A DNA stretch of 40,000 nucleotides from Chrysomallon squamiferum (lineage: Eukaryota > Mollusca > Gastropoda > Neomphalida > Peltospiridae), in the NCBI GenBank assembly GCA_012295275.1, contig CM022678.1, positions 5,821,059-5,861,058 of the forward strand, read 5' to 3'. Position 1 is the stretch's first letter, and each line of letters opens with the position of its first letter. Made by a program: the position numbers and the translations under genes. Positions 1-12,608 of the stretch are shown here, in pieces. The notes under the pieces are model-generated. The model had not been told where the DNA came from. It made no database searches and worked only from the letters and a program-made list of their open reading frames with translations.

Positions 1-1642
1 GAATATAACACTTAGTACATGAGAATATTACTACAGAATTTATCTAGCTTGGAAATACATTTCTTAGTTGTAGAGTGACAGAGCAGACATTAACCATTGA
101 GAATATTTACAGAATTTATCTAGCTTGGAAATACATTTCTTAGTTGTATAATAGAACATATGGAATATAACACTTAGTACATGAGAATATTACTACAGAA
201 TTTATCTAGCTTGGAAATACATTTCTTAGTTGTATATAGAGTGACAGAGCAGACATTAACCAGTAGAACATATGGAATATAACACTTAGTACATGAGAAT
301 ATTACTACAGAATTTATCTAGCTTGGAAATATATTTCTTAGTTGTATGTAGAGTGACAGAGCAGACATTAACCAGCAGAACATATGGAATATAACACTTA
401 GTACATGAGAATATTACTACAGAATTTATCTAGCTTGGAAATATATTCTTAGTTGTATGTAACAGAGCAGACATTAACCAGCAGAACATATGGAATATAA
501 CACTTAGTACATGAGAATATTACTACAGAATTTATCTAGCTTGGAAATACATTTCTTAGTTGTATGTAGAGTGACAGAGCAGACATTAACCAGTAGAACA
601 TATGGAATATAACACTTAGTACATGAGAATATTACTACAGAATTTATCTAGCTTAGAAATACATTTCTTAGTTGTATGTAGAGTGACAGAGCAGACATTA
701 ACCAGTAGAACATATGGAATATAACACTTAGTACATGAGAATATTACTACAGAATTTATCTAGCTTAGAAATACATTTCTTAATTGTATGTAGAGTGACA
801 GAGCAGACATTAACCAGTAGAACATATGGAATATAACACTTAGTACATGAGAATATTACTACAGAATTTATCTAGCTTGGAAATACATTTCTTAGTTGTA
901 TGTAGAGTGACAGAGCAGACATTAACCAGTAGAACATATGGAATATAACACTTAGTACATGAGAATATTACTACAGAATTTATCTAGCTTGGAAATACAT
1001 TTCTTAGTTGTATGTAGAGTGACAGAGCAGACATTAACCAGTAGAACATATGGAATATAACACTTAGTACATGAGAATATTACTACAGAATTTATCTAGC
1101 TTGGAAATATATTTCTTAGTTGTATGTAGAGTGACAGAGCAGACATTAACCAGTAGAACATATGGAATATAACACTTAGTACATGAGAATATTACTACAG
1201 AATTTATCTAGCTTGGAAATACATTTCTTAGTTGTATGTAGAGTGACAGAGCAGACATTAACCAGTAGAACATATGGAATATAACACTTAGTACATGAGA
1301 ATATTACTACAGAATTTATCTAGCTTGGAAATACATTTCTTAGTTGTATGTAGAGTGACAGAGCAGACATTAACCAGTAGAACATATGGAATATAACACT
1401 TAGTACATGAGAATATTACTACAGAATTTATCTAGCTTGGAAATACATTTCTTAGTTGTATGTAGAGTGACAGAGCAGACATTAACCAGTAGAACATATG
1501 GAATATAACACTTAGTACATGAGAATATTACTACAGAATTTATCTAGCTTGGAAATACATTTCTTAGTTGTATATAGAGTGACAGAGCAGACATTAACCA
1601 GTAGAACATATGGAATATAACACTTAGTACATGAGAATATTA
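1..1642. repeat. 112-bp satellite array, about 15 units, open at the left edge
   Basis: Unit starts (GAATATAACACTTAGTACAT) are seen at 1, 163, 275, 387, 493, 605, 717, 829, 941, 1053, 1165, 1277, 1389, 1501 and 1613. The period is 112 bp except for a 106-bp unit (387-492) and a 162-bp first interval that contains an extra partial copy. Units differ by only a few substitutions (for example CAGTAG/CAGCAG, GGAAATACA/GGAAATATA), so the array is young or homogenised. The last unit is truncated at about 1642. The array probably extends left of the window. No coding potential is evident; the short antisense ORF overlapping its end is a repeat artefact. Confidence 0.97.
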
Positions 1643-1645
1643 ATA

Positions 1646-1768
1646 TGGAACATAACCAATCAAGCAGACGCTCGTAAACCTGCCCGACAAATTGATTTAT
1701 TGCCTGCTTTGGCATGACGACTGCTCCGCATTGACGTCACAGTAGCCGATGTTGCTGTGTGTGACATC
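1646..1768. other. Short non-repetitive spacer between two arrays
   Basis: About 120 bp of noticeably more complex, less AT-rich sequence separates the satellite from the older repeats. It includes a perfect TGACGTCA palindrome (1732-1739), the core of a CRE/bZIP binding site. No gene is supported. It could be a remnant of the ancestral intron sequence or of a mobile element. Confidence 0.4.
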
Positions 1769-1769
1769 A

Positions 1770-3640
1770 TGTTGTCTTCAGTTTAATCAGAATCACAAAG
1801 AAAGCAATCATGGTGGACGGGCAAGCTAGGAATGATTGGTACTGTTCTGCAAGCAAAACCCGATCGATATTTGTCACTAGAGTCCGTTTTAAGATTCGCT
1901 GGTAGCTATTGCAGCAGGAAGAGCAATTTAATTTCAAACACTGCAGTTTTGAAGGGTCCATTATGAATATCATGACTTCATTTAGCGTATTTTGAATGCA
2001 GACAACCAACTGTAGGTGTATATATATATGCTAGGGTTTGTTTTAAGATTTGCTGGTAGTTGTTATAGGTATATAGCACATATGGAATATAACACTTAGT
2101 ACATGAAAATAAATGGTATAATTTTTGGACTGGAGATTTTAAGATGTTCATTCTGAATATTATTTAGAGTATATTGGGTATAGTTAAATATAGGTGTTTA
2201 TATATATATATATCCTAATGTTTGTTTTAAGATTTGCTGGTAGTTGTTATAGGTATATAGCACATATGGAATGTAACACTTAGTACATGAAAATAAATGT
2301 ATAATTTTTGGACTGGAGATTTTAAGATGTTCATTCTGAATGTTATTTAATGTATATTGAGTATAGTTAAATATAGGTGTGTATATATATATCCTAATGT
2401 TTGTTTTAAGATTTGCTGGTAGTTGTTATAGGTATATAGCACATGTGGAATATAACATTTAGTACATGAAAATAAATGTATAATTTTTGGACTGGAGATT
2501 TTAAGATGTTCATTCTGAATATTATTTAATGTATATTGGGTATAGTTAAATATAGGTGTTTATATATATTCTAATGTTTGTTTTAAGATTTGCTGGTAAT
2601 TGTTGAAGGCAGTTTAAATTTGAATAATGGAGATTTGAGGGTCTTTTATGAATATTATGCCTTTATTTAATGTATATAGAATATAGATATATGCAAGTGT
2701 TTTGTCTAAGATTTGCTGGCAGTTGTTGCAGGCATAGAGTATAAGTTTTAGAACTGGAGATTTGAGGGGTTCATTTTGAATGTTATACCTTTATTTAATG
2801 TATATTGGGTGTAGATAAATACAGATGTATATATATGCTAGTGTTTTAAGATTTGCTGATAGTTCTTGCAGGCATAGTGGTTTATTTTCAAGCACTGGAG
2901 ATTTGAGGGGGGTTCATTTTGAATGTTATACCTTTATTTAATGTATATTGGGTGTAGATAACTATAGGTGTATATTTGCTGATAGTTCTTGCAAGGGTAG
3001 TGGTTTACTTTCAATCACTGGAGTTTTGAAGGGTTCATAGTGGATATCATGTCTTCAATTAAAGTATACTGGATGTATATAAACAAAGGTGTATATTATA
3101 TGCCAGTGTTTGTTTTAAGATTTGCTTGTAGCTCTAGCAGTTTAATTTTTTAAGACTGCAGATTTGAGGGTTCCATTATGAATATTGTGTCTTCATTTAA
3201 TGTATATTGGGGTTTGGAAGATGAATACAGATGTTCATGTGTTAGTGTTTAGGATTTGATGATAGTTCTTGCAGAAGTAGTAGGTTAATTTTGAAGACTG
3301 GACTTCTGAGAGATTCATTATGAATATCATGTCTTCATTAAATGTATATTGGGTGGAGGTAAATAGACTAGGGGTTTTGTATAATTCCATAATTTGGTAG
3401 TTCTTGCAGGAGTGGGAGTTTATTTTTGAGAACTGGGGTTTTGAAAGGTTCATTTTGTCTTCATTTGATGTAAATTGGATATGGTAGATACATTATTTAT
3501 TACATGTGCTAGTGTTTAGGTTTGGCTCTAAGGTTTTTCAGGAGATTTTGAATAACTGTTCAGTTTTGAGCATATAGACTCCTGTTATGAATATCATACC
3601 TTCCTTTAATGTATTTTGGATATAAGTGTGTGTGTGTGTG
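1770..3640. repeat. Diverged tandem array, units about 130-180 bp
   Basis: The phrase GTTTGTTTTAAGATTTGCTGG recurs near 2036, 2220, 2399 and 2576, giving roughly 177-184 bp spacing, with three nearly identical copies. Flanking copies (1888-2030 and 2580-3640) are shorter and more degenerate. They keep a TTTAAGATTTGCTGGTAG block, a GGAGATTTGAGGGTTCATT block and a TTTAATGTATATTGG block. The 178-bp units carry CATATGGAATATAACACTTAGTACATGA, which is also the core of the 112-bp satellite. The array ends near a (TG)n run at 3629-3643. Confidence 0.9.
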
Positions 3641-3918
3641 TGTGTCATTAGTTGTAAAATAGTTGTCTGACAAAGAAACATAAAGAAAACATCTACACAC
3701 ATTATATTTTTAACATGGTAAATTTTCTAGTATTTACAGGGCATTCAGAGCAGCAGTTTAATTCCAAGGACTTGAGCATTAGAAACATGAAATACTTTTA
3801 CTTTGTTTATAATGGGTGCAGATTTATATGTAAATGTGTGTGTATTTGTATGATGTGTCTGTGTGTATATGTGTGTAGTTGTAAGAAAATTGTTTAAAGG
3901 GATAAAAATAAAATAAAT

Positions 3919-3922
<4 letters not shown>

Positions 3923-4009
<87 letters not shown>
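3923..4009. repeat. (TC)n microsatellite
   Basis: About 43 uninterrupted TC dinucleotides. On the minus strand it reads (GA)n, producing artefactual Arg-Glu repeat ORFs that are not genes. Confidence 0.98.
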
Positions 4010-4014
<5 letters not shown>

Positions 4015-5268
4015 CAAATAATAATAAAAAACAGTCCAGCTGTAAAAAAAACAATAATAATAATAATAATAAAATATTGTCAATGATACCTAAGGCAATT
4101 ACACTGACTGTCTGGAAAATAAATATGAGTCAATTCTCAAGTAAATTTTTGTTACATAAATAACTATAAATACCAAACCTGTCAATAGCATCTGGTTTTT
4201 TTTGGTATGTTTCTTTTAATGGTGTCATTCTATATTTTATTATGTCCTGCACATGTATGTGAGTCCTTTGAACTATATAATATAAATATATATAGGTATA
4301 TTTAAACAAAAAAAAGACTGTGGAAGTCTTACAAATGTACAAATGTCAGTGAGTACATTAAAATGAGGGAAGTACAGTTTCGATTGTTATAAGAACCAGG
4401 GGAAAACGAGATCTCCTCAGCTGTCCCCTACATTTGCATCTGTCTTTGGTATAAGCTGTTTCTGATAGAGCAAAATCTAATAAATAAAACTTATTACCGT
4501 ATTTATTCAGGTATAAGTGAAATTCCGTTTAAGATACAGCTCAAATTTTCGATCCTAAATTGAACAAAATTAATTTGAGGAAATAATACATAGAATATAT
4601 GTAATATACTATTGTATATGGGTGTGTCAGTGTATAAAGTGGAATTTAAACGTAATTGGTCACCCCAGAACTTGTATATTAAAATCTGATGGTTTGGAAT
4701 GTCCCATAGCAATGGAGATTGGATTAAAACCAGCAGTCTTCTTGTATATCATACATAAAATTTATCTGTTTTCTGAGGTAAAAAAAAAAATATATAGATG
4801 TTTCTCTTTTTATTTTCTTATAAAATTGCCAGATTATTTACCCAGTTATTTAAAAAGTTTTCATCATTTTCAAAAACAAATAAAAAAATAAAAGTAATAA
4901 TATACAATAATAAATAAGATATGTGTTTCATTACTGCATGAAATTAAAAATGGTGGCTTCACTTTCATATAAATATTAATTTAACTTTATATAAAAAAAT
5001 AAACTAAGATATTATAATAATCACCAACATATGTATTAAAACAGGATCATTATTCTCTTGAAACAAATTTAATATTTTAATTGTTTTGAAAAATACAGTT
5101 AAGATATTGTTGTTTTTTTTTTGCATTACTGCAATATGTAAAATGGCTGCCTCATTTCCTGAACACATCAGTTTAACTGTTTAGAAAGAAAAGAAAAAAA
5201 AAAGAAGTCATTTTCATCAGTTTAAATAATAGTAAATAAATAAATAAATAAATATAAATTCATCATCA

Positions 5269-5586
5269 TCACCACTGCAGATAAATTAAAAATGGTTGTG
5301 CACGACTTTCTCGAAACGCACTATATTTCATTATTGATCTTTCCACAGAGAATAAGGAACAATATAAAATATGGAGCATTATTCCATCCGAACCAGGATT
5401 TGTTTTCTCTCTCTGCCTGACTTGAATGATTTCATATTGATTGTTTTCTCCGACCTCACAGTGCTGCAGGGCCAGATCCAACAAAGAGGTCTCACACACC
5501 GGTTTAATTTGATATGTTTCTTCATGTGCTTTATATCTGCACAAATAAGTGTTTTTCGACATCGCCAAAATTGTTTTTCGGCCCAA
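5269..5586 (-). CDS. Unidentified antisense ORF with coding-like composition
   Basis: This 105-codon minus-strand ORF lies in a patch (about 5270-5640) clearly more complex than the surrounding intron. Its translation is mixed and hydrophilic (segments such as YKAHEETYQIKPVCE and LDLALQHCEVGENNQYEI), unlike the low-complexity Phe/Ile/Lys ORFs around it. I do not recognise a family. The plus-strand ORF overlapping it is richer in Phe, Leu and Cys and looks like the shadow frame. There is no clear promoter or polyA signal, and no convincing pair of minus-strand splice sites was settled. It could be a captured exon, a retrocopy fragment, part of a mobile element or chance. Confidence 0.25.
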   Translation of the reverse strand: MGRKTILAMSKNTYLCRYKAHEETYQIKPVCETSLLDLALQHCEVGENNQYEIIQVRQREKTNPGSDGIMLHILYCSLFSVERSIMKYSAFRESRAQPFLIYLQW

Positions 5587-6239
5587 TCATTGCTAGATTT
5601 GTTTCTTGGTTCTTTGGAGGCTGTGGCAACAGAGAGAAAAATGAAACAAATAATGGAATTAATTGTTTTTGTTTTTTTGAAATTTGGACTTTTTTATTTT
5701 TTATTTATTTATATATTTATTTATTTATTTATTTGTTATTACTGCTACTACAACTACAACAACCACTATGACCACAACTACTACTAACAACTACTATTTT
5801 TAATGTAGTTATTATTTATATATTTTTTTAATATATTTTTTTTTTATTTTGTTGTGTGTATGTTTGTGTTGATAAGAATGTCTTTCAATTGTTTCATTTT
5901 GCAAGAACTAAATAAGAATGGTAAATTTATAATGATGAAATTGAGAGAATTAATCAATAAATGGATGTTATACACAGACAAATGGATGAATGAAAAACAA
6001 ATAGAACAAAGATGGATTATGGATACATGGAGAGATGGATGTTTGTATTGATCAAATGCATGGATAGATTGACTAAAGGAAAGAAAGATTGCATGGCTGA
6101 ATGAAACGAATGCAGTGATGAATTAACAGATGAATGGTGCATGTATAAATATTTTAATATTAATAGGCATTAAAAATTAATAATACAGTTTCAAATCAGA
6201 TTATATTATCTTAATACAGATATGACAGAAAATGTCACT

Positions 6240-6310
6240 TTCATTTATTTTATTTTATTTTATTTTATTTTATTTTATTTTATTTTATTTTATTTTATTT
6301 ATTTTATTTT
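6240..6310. repeat. (TTTTA)n microsatellite
   Basis: About a dozen TTTTA pentamers in a row, a simple repeat in intron sequence. Confidence 0.95.
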
Positions 6311-6385
6311 CATTTAAATAATTGTTTAAATAGCAATGGAATTATTTCAGGTTGGTTTATTTAATTTTTACCAAAGTATCTGTTT

Positions 6386-6389
<4 letters not shown>

Positions 6390-6449
<60 letters not shown>
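6390..6449. repeat. (TTA)n microsatellite
   Basis: About 20 uninterrupted ATT/TTA trinucleotides. The poly-Ile ORF spanning it is an artefact. Confidence 0.97.
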
Positions 6450-7336
6450 CCAGTTTTGCACATGCTGTAATGATGGTTTAAGAGAAAGAAACTATTTGCC
6501 TTCATTCATAAGCTTCTGTTTTCAGTTAGCAGCATATGCTAAAAAAAGATCCACCTTCCCATAAACAGAAAAGAACATACAACAGAGACTGGGATATTTC
6601 AGTTATGGTGCATAGACAAGAATGGGAAATAGTCTGAAGTACACACTCAAGAAAAAAAACACTTTATTTATCAGAAATTAACAAATGAATTTTGTTTCAG
6701 TTTATTTTACATTAAAAGACATAAAGAATTTTGATTTATTTACCAATACAGACAGAGGTTGCTCAGTCACTGTAGACTATTTGTAAGACTTTGTTTTCAT
6801 TTTTTTCCCACTTGGAACTAAAATGGAACAAAAATTCAAATCCAAAGACTACATTTACCTTTTTCACTGCTAATGCTAATCTAATATATAATTTTTATGG
6901 TAAATTTCTTTAAATTGTTAATTATATTATTACTTTGAACCATAACCACCATATACATATGCATTGTGGACACTGAAATATACCCAGAATGACAAACGGT
7001 TAATAAACAAGTGATAGAAATCCAAGCAGGAATTGTATAAATTTTATAATACAATAAAAAAAAAAAAAAATGATTGTTTTAATCTGGTGGGTATTGTCCC
7101 ATAAAAAAAAACAGAAATGTGAACCAAGGTTGAAATTAGAAGTAGATGAAATCCAGTCGTTGTATAAAATCCAAGCTGATAAAACTTGATGTATTACACT
7201 CACTGGAGATTCACTTACAAATCAAACTGATGTGAATATAATCTACAAGGGAAGTGGGGAAAAAAAAAAAAATAAAAATAAAAAACTCACTTTTGCAGCA
7301 GAAGTATCTACAGATGCTTAAGAGATTAATATTGAA

Positions 7337-7339
<3 letters not shown>

Positions 7340-7385
<46 letters not shown>
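7340..7385. repeat. Poly-T tract of 46 nt
   Basis: Uninterrupted T run. It is followed by GGCGTTTACGG with no recognisable retroelement body read on the minus strand. It could be the reversed polyA tail of a retrocopy or simple slippage. Confidence 0.95.
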
Positions 7386-7386
<1 letters not shown>

Positions 7387-8220
7387 GCGTTTACGGTTAT
7401 TGTTGTTTTTTATTTTTAGGAAGATTCTGAAGTTCACAGAAAACTACTAAAGTTGATTCTCAATCTTTAGATGAATGAAATGTTTTTTTTTATTTAATTT
7501 TTAATTTTATTCTAAGTCAACTAATTTAGTCTTCTTCAGTTGTTGTTGTTGTTCAGATTATTGTGGCTGACATTTTGGAGAGATTTTTTTTATTATTTTT
7601 AGTTTTGTCTGTTCATGAAACTATCTTTCTGTCTGTTTACAACCAGATATATATGTCAATCAATTCATTCATCCATCTATCTGTCTGTCTGTCTGTCCAT
7701 CTTTTCTTTCTTTCTTTCTTCCTTTCTGTTTAACTGTCTTTCCATCTGTGTTACTGTCTATCAATAAATATGGATAGATGGATAGATAGATATAATTAGA
7801 GAGATAGACAGAAACAGACAGGCAGGTAAAAAAATAAAAAAATAAACTGAAACAGGTAATTAAAATATAAAAAAGTATAATTACAGAAATCAAGTCACAG
7901 TCTAAATGTTGTGTTATAATAATACATACATTGTTTTTTTTCTTAGTTTTTTTTTAATTTTAATTTAATTTTTTAATTTTATTTAAAATGTATATGAAAT
8001 AAACAAAACCATACATTTTTTTTTTAATTATTTATTTTTTTGCTTTATTTTTTTTAATTATTATTATTATTATTATTATTTTTTTTTTTTAATTATTCTA
8101 TTTTATTTAAAAACGTATATGAAACAAATAAATAAATAAACATTTTAAAATTTTTTTAAAATTATATATATATTACTTTTTTTTTCTCTCTCTCTTTTTT
8201 TCTCTCTCTCTCTTTTCCAG

Positions 8221-9142
8221 ATCACAGCCGTAGTATCAGTGTTCTTCATAGTAATTTCAATCTTGTCCTTCTGCCTCAAAACTCACCCGGAAATGCGAGT
8301 CCCAGTCCTTCGCAACGCCACCTCGAAAACGGCCGACGGCAACATCACCTGGAGGCTGGAGAAGAAAGACTCCGAACCTCACGATGCATTTTTCTACATC
8401 GAATGTGCGAGCAACGCGTGGTTTACATTTGAGATTATCATACGCTTCATCGTAGCCCCCAACAAACTGAACTTTCTCAAGGCCCCCGTGAACATCATCG
8501 ACATCGTTGCCACGCTGTCCTTCTACCTGGACTTCCTGCTGACGAAGCTGGAGCAGGAGAACGACATGCTCGAGTTCTTCAGCATCATCCGCATCATGCG
8601 CCTGTGCAAACTGACGAGACACTCCGCGGGCCTGAAAATCCTCATTCACACATTCAGGGCGAGTGGGAAGGAGCTCATCCTCCTCGTGTTCTTCCTCGTC
8701 CTCGGCATCGTCATCTTCGCCGCGCTGATCTACTACGCCGAGCGCATCCAGTTCAATCCGGATAACGACTTCGAGAGCATCCCCGTTGGCCTCTGGTGGG
8801 CCATCGTTACCATGACTACGGTGGGCTACGGGGACATGGCCCCAAAGACCTACGTGGGCATGTTCGTGGGAGCCCTGTGCGCTCTCGCGGGCGTGCTGAC
8901 GATAGCCCTTCCAGTGCCTGTGATAGTAAGCAATTTCGCTCTCTTCTATTCGCACACGCAAGCGAGGTCGAAGCTGCCGAAGAAGAGGAGGAGGGTGCTG
9001 CCCGTGGAGGCGATACGGGCGAAGGGACCCAAGACCCCGGGGATTCCGGGCAGCGGCGGAGGCGCGGGCCCGCAGACGAGGAGGATGAACGCTATAAAAC
9101 ATAATCACCCAGGTGCGCTAGATGTCAAAATGAACAGACTAG
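8221..9142 (+). CDS. Shaw: Shaw-type (Kv3-like) voltage-gated K+ channel, exon with S1-S6 and proximal C-terminus
   Basis: This exon encodes the membrane core of a delayed-rectifier type K+ channel subunit, active as a tetramer in the plasma membrane. It opens in phase 0 after TTTTCCAG with ITAVVSVFF (S1). By exon residue it contains two NxT glycosylation sites in the S1-S2 loop (about 32 and 41), S2 (62-82), S3 (91-109), S4 (120-142), S5 (151-174), the selectivity filter TVGYGD (200-205), and S6 with the PVP gate motif (213-242). The distal part [20 protein letters not shown] is a Shaw-family hallmark. Its GC-rich codons contrast with the AT-rich introns. Two donors are possible, CAG|GTGCGC after 9112 and TAG|GTATGC after 9142. 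Both leave phase 1 and differ by ten residues; I give the longer form. The T1 domain is upstream, outside the window. The identity is certain at family level; orthology is inferred. Confidence 0.96.
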
Positions 9143-10204
9143 GTATGCATGAGAATAGAGTAAAATTTTTGGTTTTATTTTTGGTTTCACAGAGTTGTAG
9201 ATCACAGGATAACTTTTTTTCTTTTTTTTGTGGGTTTTTTTTATAATTTAAAAAAAAAAAAAATTTTTTTTTTTTTTTTTTTTTTGAAGAGACATTGTGT
9301 TAAGTAAAAAGAAAAATAAGCAAAGGAAATTTATTTTTGAAACTGTAAGATGATTTTTCATTAATTCATATTATGATTGTGACTATTATTATCATTATTA
9401 TTATAACTACAGTTATCATAATAAATACTTTTGGGTATAAGATTCTAGATCAAATTGATTCTGCAAATTTTACATAATTTATAAAATGTATTTTTGTAAA
9501 CTTTTGGTAAAAAGGATAAAGATGTATAATGTGCATCTAAAAACTAATATAAAATGTATAATTAGTCAGTCTAAGAAATATTTATTTCAAATAAATAAAT
9601 AAATAAATAAATAAAATTCCAAGAAAAGAAAGATAAATTTATTAAAAGAAATAATAGTTCAAAAGACCCTTTAAAAAAATTACAAGAAAATTAAATTAAT
9701 TTTATACATTGTCTCTTTATCACATAGGAATTTAGCACTTTGATGTCTTATCTATATTTATAGAAATTTTTTATTTTATTTTCAATAGAGTTGTCTTGCA
9801 TTGTTTAGTTATCAGTAGTTTCTTATTCTATATCTTCTTGTGCATTTCTTGCATATCAATGACAAAAATCATTGTACTATTATTTTGCACTTCTTCATCT
9901 TAAAAAAAAAAAAAAAAACATAAATATTTAATTAATCTTAGCATGTTTACTTTTTTAATGCACATTCTGGGAATGAAAACACATTTTTTCTAACTATTTA
10001 TGTATTGATTATCAGTAAAAAAAAAAAAAAGAAAAAAGAATTTAAAGTGTCATGAAAGGAAATGAAAAATGATTGCAAGAATTAGAATTAGAAGAGCAAA
10101 GTCATAATAGGCTGAGTGTTCTCAAATATTAATAAGATAAATAAATGTCCATTAAACATATATACTTACACAATCACAAATATAGACAGACAAATTTATA
10201 AAAA

Positions 10205-10206
<2 letters not shown>

Positions 10207-10242
<36 letters not shown>
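10207..10242. repeat. (TA)n microsatellite
   Basis: Eighteen TA dinucleotides in a row. Confidence 0.97.
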
Positions 10243-10247
<5 letters not shown>

Positions 10248-12570
10248 AGCACATATATACATAGAAATATTCATACATGCACATAAATATACATTACAGC
10301 TGTATGCACTAAATATATGTATCTCAATGGCAACTTTGCTTCTGAAAAAGAAAAAGAAAATATATTTATAAGATTGACATGTAGGAAAGTATGTATGTAG
10401 ACAAAAATGTCTGTGTTTTGAAGTATTTGAATATTATTAATTTATTGTTTAATAAGATCAGTCTGTTATTACTTTTGCACTTATAGTTTCAAGTACATAA
10501 GGGAAAGAGTGATAAGTACAAAAAGTCGTCACAGAATTAGTCTTAAAAACCAATCGGAATGAAAATGTCTCAACAATTCTCCAAGTATAAACAGATGCCA
10601 GAACCTTCACATTCATTAAAAATAAAAAAAAAAAAATAAATTAAATAAAATAAAAATTATATATTTAAAAAAGACCAATAACCTTGTCCTTCAACTATAT
10701 AAAATTTCATTTTATATCAAAACGTGAAAAAGTATGAGCAGTGCACAGATCTTGTCACTGTCTGAAAACATCAGCAAAGACAGGTGTATAATGTCCAATA
10801 CAAGCATACTTTAACATTTTTTTCTTCTCATAACAGCATTCTCAAAATCAGTAATACTGATGAATTTTTTTTTTTTTTTTTTTACAAAATGATGTCCTTG
10901 TCACAAAATGAATAAAGATTTGTTCTGAGGATTAAAAAAAAAAAAAAAAAAAGTAAATTTGTTGTGTAAATGTTTCTGTGAGCAAGTGGGTTCAAGACCA
11001 GTTGATGACAGTTAAGGGAAAGAAAGGTTGTTATAACTGCAAAGGATGACAGGATGAAAACATGTTTAAAAAAAATAATAATAAAATTTAAAAAATCAAA
11101 AAAAACATTCTCTATTTTTTTTTACTTTTTTTACTTTTTTCTTCTATATATTTTTAATATATCTTTGGGCTCAAATATAAAATATATTCCACTTTAAATT
11201 TTTGCAAAATGAATAAAATGATATATCTTTTAAAATTAATAATTGTGTTCTTTTTTTTGAAAAAGTAATTAAAATATAGATATTATTTTTTGCAAATAAT
11301 TGTGTTCTTAAATTTTACTAAATAAACAGATTATAATCTATATATGTGCAAAATAAATATTTTATTTCAAATGAATAGGTCATATATTTTATATTTGCAA
11401 AAATCCTTTTTTCCTAAAATCACTTTTATTCCACATTTTCTCACTTTATAGTCACCTTTTTTTTTTTTTTTCATAGTATTTAATTCACCATATAATTTAA
11501 CCTTTATTTTTATTGTATAATTTTCTTTTCCTTCGTTTTGTTTTTAGTTTTTAAATTTATTCCATGCTACCTGGTCTGTTTAAAGTATTATACAATACAT
11601 ATTATAGAATTTGTTTTTAATTTAGATTTGAATAAAAATATTTTATTTTATATATCATGTATATTATAGAATTACATTATTGCATTATATCGTTTGCTAT
11701 CATGTGTATGTATTAATGTATGTCATGGCAGTGTTAAATGTTATCTGGTGTATGTTATGTAGATCACTATGTAATTTTGTGATGGTATATTTAGATATAT
11801 ATATATATTTATTTATTTATTTATATAGAGGATGTAACTGATTATTATTTTAAGATATGAGCTTTATACTGTGAAGGTTAAAATGCCAAACTGCAGCAAG
11901 GCTCTGCTGAGCAGGATAAAAGCATCTGTTTTAAGACAGTAACCAGTTATTTCTTTTATCCTGCAATCCTAAATAACACAAAATTTAAATGAAATCAGCT
12001 TTTTTATATAACAACTCACCACTCTTGAAAGTAGCAGGTTTATGAACAAATTCAGTTCATTTTTACCTACAAAAACTGCACATGAAAACAAAATATTTAT
12101 TTGATATTTTAAAAATAAAACCTATTTTCAGAATGGTATTCTAAGATCTGAACCAGAAATTAAACACTGAAGAAGTAATTTTGAACAAGTTTTATATTTG
12201 ACAATATCAAGTAATTTATTAGAATAAAAATATTTCTCTCCCACAAAATTTATTCTAGTCATCATATCTATCTAGCCATAATGTATAGCGATTGCAGGAT
12301 AAATATTTATAATATTCTATATTGTAAAATAATGTTTTTTGTAGTATTGTTTAAATGTGTTTATCGTTAAAGTATATATATTGTAATTTTCAATATTCCT
12401 CCTATTGTGTTTTTTAATGTAAGTTTTGTATTTCATAGAACAAGCCTGTCACACTTAGTATGATTATTAAAAAAAGAGATTATATTTATTAATTTAAATC
12501 TAAACTGCAAACAAAATTTTGATTGGAAAATTAATAATTAATTTCTAAAAATAATTTGACTTTGAAAGAA

Positions 12571-12608
<38 letters not shown>

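Larger units (their letters stand above)
3641..8220 (+). other. Intron sequence upstream of the Shaw transmembrane exon
   Basis: Very AT-rich sequence ending in a strong pyrimidine tract and CAG at 8220. It holds microsatellites (listed separately), the ATGG/GATAGATGGA-like runs at 5960-6130 and 7770-7810, and one coding-like antisense ORF. No stretch resembling a Kv T1 domain was found, so the upstream coding exon(s) must be outside the window. Calling it intron assumes the channel transcript spans it. Confidence 0.7.

Noticed and set aside
1-1642. CRISPR-like regularly spaced repeats
   Set aside because: The whole 112-bp unit is repeated with no variable spacers, and the DNA is eukaryotic.
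1512-2009. Short antisense ORFs at the end of the satellite
   Set aside because: They run across repeat units and the spacer with no homology or gene signals.
3745-4083. ORFs encoding long Arg-Glu repeats
   Set aside because: They are translations of the (TC)n microsatellite in the antisense frame; there is no coding signal outside it.
4490-4560. Possible MITE end (ACCGTATTTATTCAGGTATAAG)
   Set aside because: It recalls a widespread transposon terminus, but no matching inverted copy was found nearby.
8796-9104. 102-codon plus-strand ORF inside the Shaw exon
   Set aside because: It is an out-of-frame reading of the same exon with a low-complexity Glu/Gly/Arg composition.
8257-9108. Long minus-strand ORF opposite the Shaw exon
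   Set aside because: It is a GC-rich shadow of the channel coding sequence; the plus strand carries unmistakable K+ channel motifs.
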